DNA of 43,882 nucleotides from CAZTVF01 sp964616985. GTDB taxonomy: Bacteria; Planctomycetota; Phycisphaerae; SM23-33. This document shows positions 1 to 8,078 of this stretch, in pieces; position 1 is the stretch's first letter, and each line of letters begins with the position of its first letter. A program made the position numbers and the translations under genes. The stretch lies in NCBI GenBank assembly GCA_964616985.1, contig CAZTVF010000035.1:1-43882 (forward strand), in the 5' to 3' direction. The notes beneath the pieces were generated by a model, which was given only the letters and a program-made list of their open reading frames with translations, ran no database searches and had not been told where the DNA came from.

Positions 1-543
1 CACGCCGATGTCGCCGGCCGGCACGTCGATGTCGGGGCCGATGTGGTGGTAGAGCTCGGTCATGAAGGCCTGGCAGAAGCGCATCACTTCGCCGTCGCTG
101 CGGCCGTGGGGGTCAAAGTCCGAACCGCCCTTGGCGCCGCCCATGGGCAGCGTGGTCAGGCTGTTCTTGAAGACCTGCTCGAAGGCCAGGAACTTCAGCA
201 CGCCCAGCGTCACCGACGGGTGGAAACGCAGGCCGCCCTTGTAGGGGCCGATGACGTTGCACATCTGGATGCGGAAACCGCGGTTGATCTGGACCTTGCC
301 CTGGTCGTCCACCCAGGTCACGCGGAACATCAGCACCCGGTCGGGCACGGTGAGGCGCTCCAGGACGCGGGCGTCGCGGTAGGCGGCGTTGCCCATCACG
401 ACGGGCATCACCGAGCGTGCGACTTCCTGCACCGCCTGGTGAAACTCCGTCTCGCCCGGGGTCTTGGCTATGACCTGGGTCATGAACTTGTTGACATCGT
501 CAGCGTACTCGTGCGTGGAAGGCTTGGATGCGAAAGTCGTCAT
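1..543 (-). CDS. gdhA: Glutamate dehydrogenase, N-terminal part (runs off window)
   Basis: The first 181 codons of a glutamate dehydrogenase, open to the window edge. The enzyme interconverts glutamate and 2-oxoglutarate plus ammonia in the cytoplasm. The visible part is the substrate-binding domain of the hexameric (E. coli GdhA-like) type: a G-P-Y-K-G-G-L-R-F-H-P segment near residue 90 and the catalytic-lysine loop P-M-G-G-A-K-G-G-S-D-F-D-P near residue 125. The dinucleotide-binding domain lies outside, so NAD versus NADP preference is only suggested by family (usually NADPH). The ATG at 543 follows a clear AAGGAGA ribosome site. A small unknown gene ends 22 nt upstream and is probably co-transcribed. 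Confidence 0.95.
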   Translation of the reverse strand, partial: MTTFASKPSTHEYADDVNKFMTQVIAKTPGETEFHQAVQEVARSVMPVVMGNAAYRDARVLERLTVPDRVLMFRVTWVDDQGKVQINRGFRIQMCNVIGPYKGGLRFHPSVTLGVLKFLAFEQVFKNSLTTLPMGGAKGGSDFDPHGRSDGEVMRFCQAFMTELYHHIGPDIDVPAGDIGV

Positions 544-565
544 TCTTTCTCCTTTGTGCAGCCGT

Positions 566-892
566 TCATGACTGCTGCTTTTGACAGATCCTTGAAATCG
601 AATCGATGTAGAACTTGATCATCCAGTACCGCTCGAGAAAATCCCCCCAGCCGCAGGAGGGAGTGAATTTCTTGCCCGCGTCCGCCGTCGTCGCACCGCC
701 CGCTGCCGAACAGACCTTCAGCTCTTCCCACACGTCCGCCCAGGCCTTGTTGGCGTCCCGCGTCACCGAGCCGGCCACCTTCAACAGGTGCTCCAGTTCC
801 GCCAGCGGCGTGAACGGCAAGGTTGTCGGGGGCTTGGCGTCGACCAAAGAGCCCTGCGAGACCGCGCCAACATCTGCGTTGCTGTTTGACAT
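566..892 (-). CDS. Small protein of unknown function upstream of gdhA
   Basis: A 108-residue protein I do not recognise. The N-terminal third is polar and rich in A, S and P. The rest looks mainly helical (L-A-E-L-E-H-L-L-K, then A-W-A-D-V-W-E-E-L-K), followed by a glycine/serine turn with two cysteines and an aromatic C-terminal helix (L-E-R-Y-W-M-I-K-F-Y). There is no signal peptide and no membrane span. The ATG at 892 has an AGGAA ribosome site 5-6 nt upstream. It ends 22 nt before gdhA on the same strand, so co-expression with glutamate dehydrogenase is likely, but no function can be inferred from that alone. Confidence 0.7.
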   Translation of the reverse strand: MSNSNADVGAVSQGSLVDAKPPTTLPFTPLAELEHLLKVAGSVTRDANKAWADVWEELKVCSAAGGATTADAGKKFTPSCGWGDFLERYWMIKFYIDSISRICQKQQS

Positions 893-1136
893 GGGTGTTT
901 CCTGTCATCGTGCAAGGACGCAATCGCCTGCGAATCGACGCACTATAAGCGCGAACCTCAAAACCTAATAACCCAAACAACCGTCACTAACTACACAGAA
1001 AGAATGTGTAAAATCAGACGCATGGAATACACATGTAAGCCCATTGAGTGATGGGTAACAAGGCCCGTTGGTGCGAGGTTATTAGGCATTTAAATGCTTG
1101 TGGTGAAAGTGTTTAGAGTCGTACTGATTATCGGTG
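893..1136. other. Intergenic region between divergent genes, with a 10-bp inverted repeat
   Basis: AT-richer spacer between the minus-strand small gene/gdhA pair and the plus-strand LuxR-type regulator. It holds a perfect 10-bp inverted repeat, CCTAATAACC at 964-973 and GGTTATTAGG at 1077-1086, 103 nt apart. On the minus strand TATAGT (947-942) could be a -10 box for the small gene, but no good -35 accompanies it. No gene seen. Confidence 0.45.
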
Positions 1137-1165
1137 TTGACAATACGAATCAAGGCATGTATAAG
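1137..1165 (+). promoter_or_regulatory. Sigma-70-type promoter of the GAF-LuxR regulator
   Basis: Perfect -35 box TTGACA (1137-1142), a 17-nt spacer and -10 box TATAAG (1160-1165, five of six consensus bases). The predicted start near 1172 leaves a leader of about 48 nt before the ATG at 1220. Confidence 0.7.
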
Positions 1166-1219
1166 ATTACGTAAAGAATGGTCAGGATCGCATTATGTGC
1201 ATTTCATGGGGTATAAAAC

Positions 1220-2260
1220 ATGCAGCCAACGCGATCGGAATTGCTGGCGGAGAATAAGCGGCTCGCGGCGCGAATCTCCGAGATGCGAACGCAGCACGTG
1301 CAGACGCAGACGCAGATCGAGTCGGTCCTTCGAGAACGCATCAAGGAACTTGATTGCCTCTACACCATCTCGAAGTTCAGCGAGATCTATTTCAACTCCG
1401 CCGACCGTTTTCTTCAGAGCGTAGCCGACCGGCTGCCGGCCAGCTTCCAGTTCTGCGACTCGGCCTGCGCCAGGATCCTCTGGGGCGACAAGTCCTACAG
1501 GACGCAGGCCTTTCGCGAGTCGCCCTGGCGGATCGCGGTCGATATCCACATCAACGGCAAGACGGCCGGCGTCATCGAGGTCTTCTATCGCGAAGTGCCC
1601 GCTCATGCGCTCGATGCGCCCTTCCTGCAGGAAGAGTACGCGCTGATGAACGGCATTGCCGAACGCGTCGGCAGCCTGCTGGCCCACATGCGGGCCGAGG
1701 GGGCGCTGCGCGACGCGCACGCCGCGCTGACCAAGGAGCACCAGGCCCTGCAGGACACCAACATGGCCCTGCGGACCGTGCTGTCGCGGCTGGAGGATGA
1801 GAAACGGGAGATCCGCGCCTCCATCGTGGCCAACGTGCAGAAGATCCTCATGCCGATCATCTTCGAGCTGGAGACCGAGGTTACCGGCCGCCAGCGCTCG
1901 TACGTCACGCTGCTGCGGCAGACGCTGACGGAGATCGCCTCGCCGTTCCTCTCGCAGATCGGGCGCAACCATCTTCAACTCTCGCCGGTGGAGATCGCAA
2001 TCACCACGATGATCCGCAACGGACTCTCGACCAAGGAGATCGCCCAGCTGCGGTGCATCTCGCCGGCCACCGTGCGGCGGCATCGCGAGAACGTGCGGCG
2101 AAAGCTGGGCCTTCGAAACCGCAAGATCAACCTGGTAACCTATTTCCAGTCCTCGTTTGAGGACCAGTCCACGGTGGCCGATGAGGGCGAGGACAGTTCA
2201 GCACGCGTGTCGGCGCTGGTCCAATCGGCAGACCGCGCCGCGCGAGGCGAGTTGGGGTGA
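1220..2260 (+). CDS. GAF-like sensor / LuxR-type transcriptional regulator
   Basis: A 346-residue cytoplasmic regulator. A short N-terminal coiled coil (about 5-40) leads into a GAF/PAS-like sensor (about 45-158) that opens with E-L-D-C-L-Y-T-I-S, a pattern seen in GAF sensors of two-component proteins. A second heptad-rich helix (about 160-200) links to a LuxR/FixJ helix-turn-helix from about 254 to 311, containing L-S-P-V-E-I, G-L-S-T-K-E-I-A and S-P-A-T-V-R-R-H-R. There is no receiver domain, so the signal is probably a small molecule or partner protein. The gene stands alone, with a strong promoter upstream and the RND operon converging from the other side. The ribosome site is weak (GGGGT). 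Target genes are unknown. Confidence 0.85.
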   Translation: MQPTRSELLAENKRLAARISEMRTQHVQTQTQIESVLRERIKELDCLYTISKFSEIYFNSADRFLQSVADRLPASFQFCDSACARILWGDKSYRTQAFRESPWRIAVDIHINGKTAGVIEVFYREVPAHALDAPFLQEEYALMNGIAERVGSLLAHMRAEGALRDAHAALTKEHQALQDTNMALRTVLSRLEDEKREIRASIVANVQKILMPIIFELETEVTGRQRSYVTLLRQTLTEIASPFLSQIGRNHLQLSPVEIAITTMIRNGLSTKEIAQLRCISPATVRRHRENVRRKLGLRNRKINLVTYFQSSFEDQSTVADEGEDSSARVSALVQSADRAARGELG

Positions 2261-2278
2261 TTCATAGGCACCAGGCAG

Positions 2279-2372
2279 AAAATCCGAAATCCGAGGCACG
2301 AAATCCGAAACAAACTCAAAATGCTCTAGGACTGTCTGGAGTTCGTTTCGGATTTCGAGTTTCGGATTTCTC
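2279..2372. repeat. Long inverted repeat between convergent genes
   Basis: Built from repeated GAAATCCGAAA-type words. The inner arms 2299-2317 and 2339-2357 are 19 bp with one mismatch around a 21-nt loop, and further AAATCCGAAA words extend both sides. It fills the gap between the stop codons of the LuxR-type gene and the RND pump gene, so it could serve as a two-way transcription terminator. The AT-rich repeat words differ from the surrounding GC-rich DNA, which suggests a dispersed repeat. Confidence 0.75.
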
Positions 2373-2374
2373 TT

Positions 2375-5300
2375 TTACGCCTGTGCCCTCGCGGGCGCTG
2401 CGGTGGCGGCGGGGGTGTGGCGGGCGGCGGGGTGCAGCCACATGCGGAGCTTCTCCATGTACACGAAAAACACGGGCGTGACGAACAGCGTCAGCGTCTG
2501 CGAGAACAGCAGGCCGCCGACGACGGCCAGGCCCAGCGGCTGGCGGCTTTCGGCGCCCGCGCCGTAGCCCATGGCGATCGGCAGGCCGCCCATCAACGCC
2601 GCCAACGTCGTCATCATGATCGGGCGGAAGCGGATGATGCACGCCTCGTGGATCGCCTCGGCGGCGCTCTTGCCCTCCGACCGCTGCACCTCCAGCGCGA
2701 AGTCGACCATCATGATGCCGTTCTTCTTCACCAGGCCGATCAGCATGATGATGCCGACGAACGCGTACACCGACAGCGGCAGGTGGAACACGTACAGCGT
2801 CAGCAGCGCCCCGAAGCCTGCGAACGGCAAGGCCGACAGGATCGTGATCGGGTGGTAGAAGCTCTCGTACAGGATGCCCAGCACGACGTAGATCACGACG
2901 ATCGCCAGCACCAGCAGCATCTTCATGCTGTCCATCGACGTCTGAAACGCCTGGGCCGTGCCCTGGAACGTTGCCGTCACCCCGTTGGGTCGCTCCTCGT
3001 CGGCCAGGGCCTTGACCTTGTCCATCGCCTCGCCCAGCGACACACCGGCGGCGAGATTGAACGAAAGGGTCACCGACGGCAGCTGGCCGGTGTGATTGAC
3101 CGACAGGGGGCCCACGTCCTGGCTGAGCCTGGCCACCGACTTCAGCGGCACCAGGTCGCCTTCGTTGGAGCGGATGTAGAGCAGTTCCAGCGAGGCGGGG
3201 CTCGCCTGGTATTGCGGCAGCAGTTCCATGATCACGGCATAGGAGTTGTTGGGGGCCATGATCGTTGTCACCTGCCGGGTGGCGAAGGCGCTCTGAAGCG
3301 CCTCTTGCACCTGGGCAGGCGTCAGGCCGCGGTTCACGCACTCGTCGCGGTCGTAGGTCACGTTGATCTGCGGGTTCTTCTGCTGCAGATCGCTGCTGAT
3401 GTCGGTGATGGCCTTGAGGCCGTTCATCTTCTGTTCAAGGTCCGTGCTGTAGCGATACAACTCGGCCAGGTCGCCGCCCTGAAGCGTCAGCTGGTAGGGA
3501 CTGCGGCTCTGGCGAGAGCCGGTGTTGATCTGCGCCGGGATGCTCATCGTCACCTTGACACCGGGCACCGCGTTGAGCTTCGGCCGCAGCTCATTGATCA
3601 CTTCGGCGGCCGAGAGTTTGCGCTCCTTGCGGGGCTTGAGCACCAGGAACATGCCGCCGGAGTTGGCGCCGGCTCGGCACATGAACTTCTCGACATTGGG
3701 GTTCTGCTGCACGATGTCGGCCAGGGCCAACTGGTGCTCGACCGTCGAGTCAAACGAGACATCCTGGGCCACCTCGGTGTTGACGCTGATCTGGTCGCGG
3801 TCTTCCAGCGGGATGAAGTCCTTGGAGACATTCGTGAACAGCCAGTACATGCCCCCCAGCACCGTCATCGACAGGAGCATGGTGGCCAGCTTGTGCCTCA
3901 GCACGCCGCGGAGCATCCAGCTGTAGGCGTTGACCATGCCCTGGAAGATGGCCTCGCTGACCTTGTAGGCGTGCCCGTGGCGGATCTTGTGCGGGTCGCG
4001 GAGGAAGCGGCTGGACATCATCGGCGTCAGCGTCAGCGCCACGATGCCCGAGACGAGCACCGCCGCCCCGATGGTGACGGAGAACTCGCGGAACAGCCGC
4101 CCCACGATGCCGCTCATGAACAGCACCGGGATGAACACCGCCGCCAGCGACAGCGTCATCGACACCACAGTGAAGCCGATTTCCTTGGACCCGTCGAACG
4201 CGGCCTGCAGGCGGCTCTTGCCCATCTCCATGTGGCGGACGATATTCTCGAGCACCACGATGGCATCGTCCACCACGAAGCCCACCGACAGCGTCAGCGC
4301 CATCAGCGACAGGTTGTCCATGCTGTAGTCCAGCATGTACATCACCGCGAACGTGCCGATCAGCGAGAACGGCAGCGTCAGGCTGGGAATCAGCGTGGCC
4401 GACACGTTCCGCAGGAACAGGAAGATCACCAGCACCACCAGCGCCAGCGTCAGCAGCAGGGTGTACTGCACGTCGCTGGCCGACTCGCGGATGGTCTTGC
4501 TGCCGTCGCGCAGCACGTCCAGCGACACCGAGGCCGGCAACTGCGACCGGAAGTAGGGCAGCAAGGCCTTGACCGAGTCGGCGACCTGCACCGTGTTGGT
4601 GCCGGGCTGGCGCAGAATGGCCAGCACGATGGCACGCTGCCGAACCCCGTTGACCGTGTACCATGCGGCGGCCTTGGCGTTCTCGACGCTGTCGAGGGCC
4701 ACCCCGAGATCCCTGAGGCGGACCGGGTTGCCGTTGCGTTTCGATACGATCAGCGGCTCGTAACTCCGGGCGTCCAGAAGCTGCCCGTTGTCCAGCAGCG
4801 TGGCCGCCTGGTAGGGGCCGCTGAGGTTGCCCAGCGCGCCGCTGACATTTTGCGACGCCACGGCGGCCGCCACCTCGTTGATGCCGACGCCGCGGCTGAA
4901 CAGTTCGCGGGGATCCAGCTGCAGGCGGACGGCATATTTCTGCGACCCGTACACCTGCACCTGCGCCACGCCGTCGACCATCGAGATTCGCTGCCCGATC
5001 AGCGTCTGCCCAAATTCGTCCAGCTGCGACATGGGCACCAGCGGGCTGGTCAGGGTCAGCCACAGGATCGGCGCGTCGCCCGAATTGACCTTGCGGTACG
5101 AGGGCGGGGCGGGCATGTTTGCCGGGAGCTTTCTGACGGCGCGGGCGATGGCGGCCTGGACATCCTGGGCGGCCGCGTCAATGTCGCGGTTGAGCGCGAA
5201 CTGCAGCGCGATCGTCGTGCTTCCCTGCGTGCTGCTGGACGTCATGGAATCGACGCCGGCGATGGTGGTGAATTCCTTCTCCAGCGGCGTGGCCACCGAG

Positions 5301-5482
5301 GAGGCCATCGTGTCGGGGCTGGCCCCCGGCAGGCCGGCCGAAACGGTAATCTGCGGGTAATCCACGTTGGGCAGATCGCTCACCGGCAGCGCGCGGTAGG
5401 CCAGCACGCCAAACAGCAGCACGCTGAACATCGTCAGCGTGGTCATGATCGGGCGGCGGATGAAGGGTCCGGCTAAGTTCAC
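2375..5482 (-). CDS. RND-family multidrug efflux transporter (MdtB/MdtC-AcrB type)
   Basis: A 1035-residue inner-membrane proton/drug antiporter, full length for the HAE1 group. It begins with the usual first helix (F-I-R-R-P-I-M-T-T-L). The proton relay is intact: the Asp-Asp pair in V-G-F-V-V-D-D-A-I-V-V-L-E (about residue 402) and the helix-10 lysine in G-L-V-K-K-N-G-I-M-M-V-D (about 916). The N-terminal half resembles MdtB/MdtC most closely (A-L-P-V-S-D-L-P-N-V-D-Y-P). Translation starts at GTG 5482, overlapping the adaptor stop by 4 nt (GTGA). No TolC-like outer-membrane factor is adjacent, so the pump must use one encoded elsewhere. The substrate is unknown. Confidence 0.95.
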   Translation of the reverse strand: MNLAGPFIRRPIMTTLTMFSVLLFGVLAYRALPVSDLPNVDYPQITVSAGLPGASPDTMASSVATPLEKEFTTIAGVDSMTSSSTQGSTTIALQFALNRDIDAAAQDVQAAIARAVRKLPANMPAPPSYRKVNSGDAPILWLTLTSPLVPMSQLDEFGQTLIGQRISMVDGVAQVQVYGSQKYAVRLQLDPRELFSRGVGINEVAAAVASQNVSGALGNLSGPYQAATLLDNGQLLDARSYEPLIVSKRNGNPVRLRDLGVALDSVENAKAAAWYTVNGVRQRAIVLAILRQPGTNTVQVADSVKALLPYFRSQLPASVSLDVLRDGSKTIRESASDVQYTLLLTLALVVLVIFLFLRNVSATLIPSLTLPFSLIGTFAVMYMLDYSMDNLSLMALTLSVGFVVDDAIVVLENIVRHMEMGKSRLQAAFDGSKEIGFTVVSMTLSLAAVFIPVLFMSGIVGRLFREFSVTIGAAVLVSGIVALTLTPMMSSRFLRDPHKIRHGHAYKVSEAIFQGMVNAYSWMLRGVLRHKLATMLLSMTVLGGMYWLFTNVSKDFIPLEDRDQISVNTEVAQDVSFDSTVEHQLALADIVQQNPNVEKFMCRAGANSGGMFLVLKPRKERKLSAAEVINELRPKLNAVPGVKVTMSIPAQINTGSRQSRSPYQLTLQGGDLAELYRYSTDLEQKMNGLKAITDISSDLQQKNPQINVTYDRDECVNRGLTPAQVQEALQSAFATRQVTTIMAPNNSYAVIMELLPQYQASPASLELLYIRSNEGDLVPLKSVARLSQDVGPLSVNHTGQLPSVTLSFNLAAGVSLGEAMDKVKALADEERPNGVTATFQGTAQAFQTSMDSMKMLLVLAIVVIYVVLGILYESFYHPITILSALPFAGFGALLTLYVFHLPLSVYAFVGIIMLIGLVKKNGIMMVDFALEVQRSEGKSAAEAIHEACIIRFRPIMMTTLAALMGGLPIAMGYGAGAESRQPLGLAVVGGLLFSQTLTLFVTPVFFVYMEKLRMWLHPAARHTPAATAAPARAQA

Positions 5483-6702
5483 GGCTGGGCCTCCACGCGG
5501 GCCTGCGTGGCAGGGGCGCCTCGCCCGCCGCCTCGCGGACGCGTCGCGGGCTCATCCGCCGGGCCGCTGGCGGGGCGGGTGCCCGCGGCCGCGATCTGAA
5601 CCTTGGCCCCGGGGCGGAGCTTCACGTGTCCGTCCGTCACCACGGTTTCGCCGGCGGTCAGGCCGCTGTCAATGACCACGTCGTTGTCCGCGGCGGTTCG
5701 CACCGTGACGTGGCGCACCTCGACCGTCTTGTCGGCTTTGACCACGTAGACGTACTTGCCTTCGCGCCCCGTCTGCACCGCGCGCGACGGCACGACGACC
5801 GCGTCCATCAGGGTGGTCAGCGTCAGGCGGATGTTCACGTAGCGGCCGGGCCAGAGGCGCTCGTTGGCGTTCTCCAGCGTGGCCCGCAGGCGGATCGTCC
5901 CCGTGGTCTTGTCGATCGCATTGTCGACGAACGTCACGTCGCCCGTTTCGGGGCGGTCTTCCTCCCGGGGGATGGTCACCTGCACCGTGAGTTTGCCGGC
6001 GGCCAGGTGCTTCTTCACCGCCGCCAGGTCGCTTTGGGGAATGGAGAACTGCACGTCGATGGGGTGCACCTGGTTGATGATGACCAGCGGCACGTCGGCG
6101 GACTTGACGAGGTTGCCCTGGTCGACCAGGAGGTCGCCCGTCCTGCCGTCGATGGGGCAGCGGATGGTGCAGTGTTCGAGCTGGAGCTTGGCGTTTTCGA
6201 CGGCGGCTTGATCGGCGCGGACGGTGGCGGCCAGGGAGTCGGCGTCGGCGCGGGCCTTGTCGCGATCGGTGACGGAGGCGATCTTCTTGAGCAGCAGTTC
6301 CTCGGTGCGATCGGCCTCCTTGCGTGCGTTTTCGGCCTGCACGGTGTCGTGGGCGAGGTTGGCCGTTGCCTGGTCCAGGGCCGCCTGGAAGGGGCGGGGG
6401 TCGATGGTGAACAGGAGGTCGCCCTTCTTGACGTTCTGACCCTTGCGGAAGTGCACCTTGTCCAGCGGGCCGGTGACCTGGGCGCGGACCGAGACGCTGG
6501 CGAAGGGCTCGACGGAGCCGAAGGTGGCCATCTCGATGGGCACGTCGCGCGTGACGGCCTTGGCGGCGGAGATGGGCACGGGGCGGCCGTCGTCGCCCTT
6601 GGGGCGCTCGGTGGCGGCGTCCTTGGAGCACGAGGCGGCGGTCAGGGCCAAGGCGGCCACGGCGGCGATGGCAATCCGTTTCATCAACAGGCGTGGGATC
6701 AT
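5479..6702 (-). CDS. RND efflux periplasmic adaptor (membrane fusion protein)
   Basis: About 407 residues from the ATG at 6702. It bridges the RND pump to an outer-membrane channel. The N terminus (K-R-I-A-I-A-A-V-A-A-L-A-L, then A-A-S-C-S) is a signal peptide with a plausible lipobox, so it is probably a lipoprotein. Then come the lipoyl-like half-motif (V-R-A-Q-V-T-G-P-L-D-K-V near 70), an alpha-helical hairpin (about 105-175), the second lipoyl half (C-P-I-D-G-R-T-G-D), a beta-barrel domain and a membrane-proximal domain. The tail is rich in P, R and G. Start choice is uncertain: ATGs at 6735, 6723 and 6684 are in frame and none has a strong ribosome site. Its stop overlaps the pump start. 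Confidence 0.92.
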   Translation of the reverse strand: MIPRLLMKRIAIAAVAALALTAASCSKDAATERPKGDDGRPVPISAAKAVTRDVPIEMATFGSVEPFASVSVRAQVTGPLDKVHFRKGQNVKKGDLLFTIDPRPFQAALDQATANLAHDTVQAENARKEADRTEELLLKKIASVTDRDKARADADSLAATVRADQAAVENAKLQLEHCTIRCPIDGRTGDLLVDQGNLVKSADVPLVIINQVHPIDVQFSIPQSDLAAVKKHLAAGKLTVQVTIPREEDRPETGDVTFVDNAIDKTTGTIRLRATLENANERLWPGRYVNIRLTLTTLMDAVVVPSRAVQTGREGKYVYVVKADKTVEVRHVTVRTAADNDVVIDSGLTAGETVVTDGHVKLRPGAKVQIAAAGTRPASGPADEPATRPRGGGRGAPATQARVEAQP

Positions 6703-6794
6703 AGGGTTTCGCTCGGGAAGCATAGGTTGGTTCATACGTCCGTTCCAAGCATCGGGCCTTGTCGTTCTGCGCCCTAAAAGGGCATGCCCAGGGT

Positions 6795-6824
6795 AGTATA
6801 AGTAGAACTGACTGGTCAGTTCAA
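6795..6824 (-). promoter_or_regulatory. Promoter of the RND operon with embedded palindromic operator
   Basis: On the minus strand: -35 TTGAAC (6824-6819), an 18-nt spacer, -10 TATACT (6800-6795). The palindrome GAACTGACTGGTCAGTTC (6805-6822), two perfect 8-bp arms around 2 nt, overlaps the -35 box and most of the spacer. This is the size and placement expected of a TetR/AcrR-family operator repressing an efflux operon. No TetR-family gene lies in the window. Confidence 0.7.
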
Positions 6825-6868
6825 TGGTGTCGGAAGAACTGGCCACGCGGCCAAGGGGGACCCAATGC

Positions 6869-7918
6869 CTACTTCGGCAGGGCGGCCAGGATTTCCTTGG
6901 CCTTGGCGGCCGCGGTGGTGGCGGGATAGCTGACGAGGATCTCTCGAAGGACCGCGCCGGCCTCGGCGGGCTTCTTATTGTCCAGGAACAGCTGGGCAAT
7001 GCGGAGCTTGACCGCCGCCTTCTCCTCGTCGCCGACGGCGGGGATGACCTTGGAGCCCGGTACGACCTCGACGACCCGTACGGTCTGGCCGTTCAGCAGA
7101 GGGGGGTCCCAGCGCCAGTGTCGCTGGGCGTTCTCCAACGCCTTTCGCTCCTCGACGCGCAGGGCTGCCAGATCGGCCTTCTTACGGGCCACGACCTCCC
7201 TCACGTCCTCCCGCTGCTTCTCGCTGCCGTTTCGTTTGATGATGCGGTCGAGCTCGGCCTGGGCGCCGTCGACGGCGTTCTGGGCGTCATTGATTTTTCG
7301 GTGGTATTGGCGCGTAACGTCATTGGTCTCATCGTAGACCTTCTTGGCCCGATCGTACGCGGGTTGATAGAGGCGGTTGTGGCGGGCCCGGTCGCCGCCG
7401 CGGAGCTTTTTGAGGACGGCCTCGGCGTCGCGCCGGACCAGGTCGTCTGGCTTGGCGTTGGGGTCGGCGTCAACCCACGCCATCAGTTGGCCAAGGTTGT
7501 TGAGCACGGCCGGGTCGTTGCCGTCCAGGGCCGCCGCCCGCACCGCCGCCGCCAGGGCGTCGGCGAGCTTGCCGTTCCGGGCACGCATGTAGGCCACAGT
7601 GGATAGCGCGGTGACGTCATCGCCGACGATATCCATGAGCTTCAGTGCGGGCGTCAGGGCCACGTGCACCAAACCCGCCTGGAGCATCTTCTCCATATAG
7701 GCCTTGTGAATGACGGGGTAGTTGGGGTCGATGCTGACGGCCACGTTGTATGCGATGGTGATCTCGTCGGGCTTCTGGCTGAGTTTGATGGTCTCGATGC
7801 TGATGTCGCGGACTCGCGCCCACTCGGCCGCGGAGATCTTCGCGTCCTCGCCTGCCGGCAGCGGCGCTGCCAGGGCCAGGATCATCATGGCGCACAGCGA
7901 TGGGATGTGTCGAAGCAT
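6869..7918 (-). CDS. Exported TPR-like / coiled-coil protein
   Basis: A 349-residue protein with a signal peptide (about 1-22, ending A-P-L-P-A-G-E). The next 150 residues are Ala/Leu-rich helical repeats of TPR character (A-Y-N-V-A-V-S-I-D-P-N-Y-P, then A-A-L-D-G-N-D-P-A-V-L-N-N-L-G-Q-L). About 195-270 is a charged coiled coil. After a short W-R-W-D-P-P segment with a small beta region (T-V-R-V-V-E-V-V-P-G), the C terminus is again TPR-like (A-Q-L-F-L-D-N-K-K-P-A-E-A-G). It probably acts as a periplasmic scaffold. No specific function can be named. ATG at 7918 is preceded by AGGA only 2 nt away. It is transcribed alone, with the PRC-barrel gene's terminator 100 nt upstream. Confidence 0.8.
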   Translation of the reverse strand: MLRHIPSLCAMMILALAAPLPAGEDAKISAAEWARVRDISIETIKLSQKPDEITIAYNVAVSIDPNYPVIHKAYMEKMLQAGLVHVALTPALKLMDIVGDDVTALSTVAYMRARNGKLADALAAAVRAAALDGNDPAVLNNLGQLMAWVDADPNAKPDDLVRRDAEAVLKKLRGGDRARHNRLYQPAYDRAKKVYDETNDVTRQYHRKINDAQNAVDGAQAELDRIIKRNGSEKQREDVREVVARKKADLAALRVEERKALENAQRHWRWDPPLLNGQTVRVVEVVPGSKVIPAVGDEEKAAVKLRIAQLFLDNKKPAEAGAVLREILVSYPATTAAAKAKEILAALPK

Positions 7919-8017
7919 AGTCCTGGTCCAATGATCGAGCTGACAGTGTACCCGGGCTTGGGTTCATGGAAAAGAAAGTCTTATGGTTCCGCAGCGGGCA
8001 CCCCGGCGACTGCGCGC

Positions 8018-8053
8018 AAAAGCCGGGCCGGAACGCGATTGTCCCGGCCCGGC
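8018..8053 (-). terminator. Rho-independent terminator after the PRC-barrel gene
   Basis: Perfect 10-bp GC stem, GCCGGGCCGG (8022-8031) pairing with CCGGCCCGGC (8044-8053) around a 12-nt loop, followed on the minus strand by TTTT (8021-8018). It begins 26 nt after the stop codon at 8079. Confidence 0.75.
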
Positions 8054-8078
8054 GGCTGCGTGCGAGCAGCGGCTGCGA

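Noticed and set aside
2417..5476. A 1019-codon open frame on the plus strand opposite the RND pump gene
   Set aside because: It mirrors the pump codon for codon, encodes H/R/Q-rich low-complexity protein and lacks a ribosome site. GC-rich third positions create such antisense frames throughout the window.
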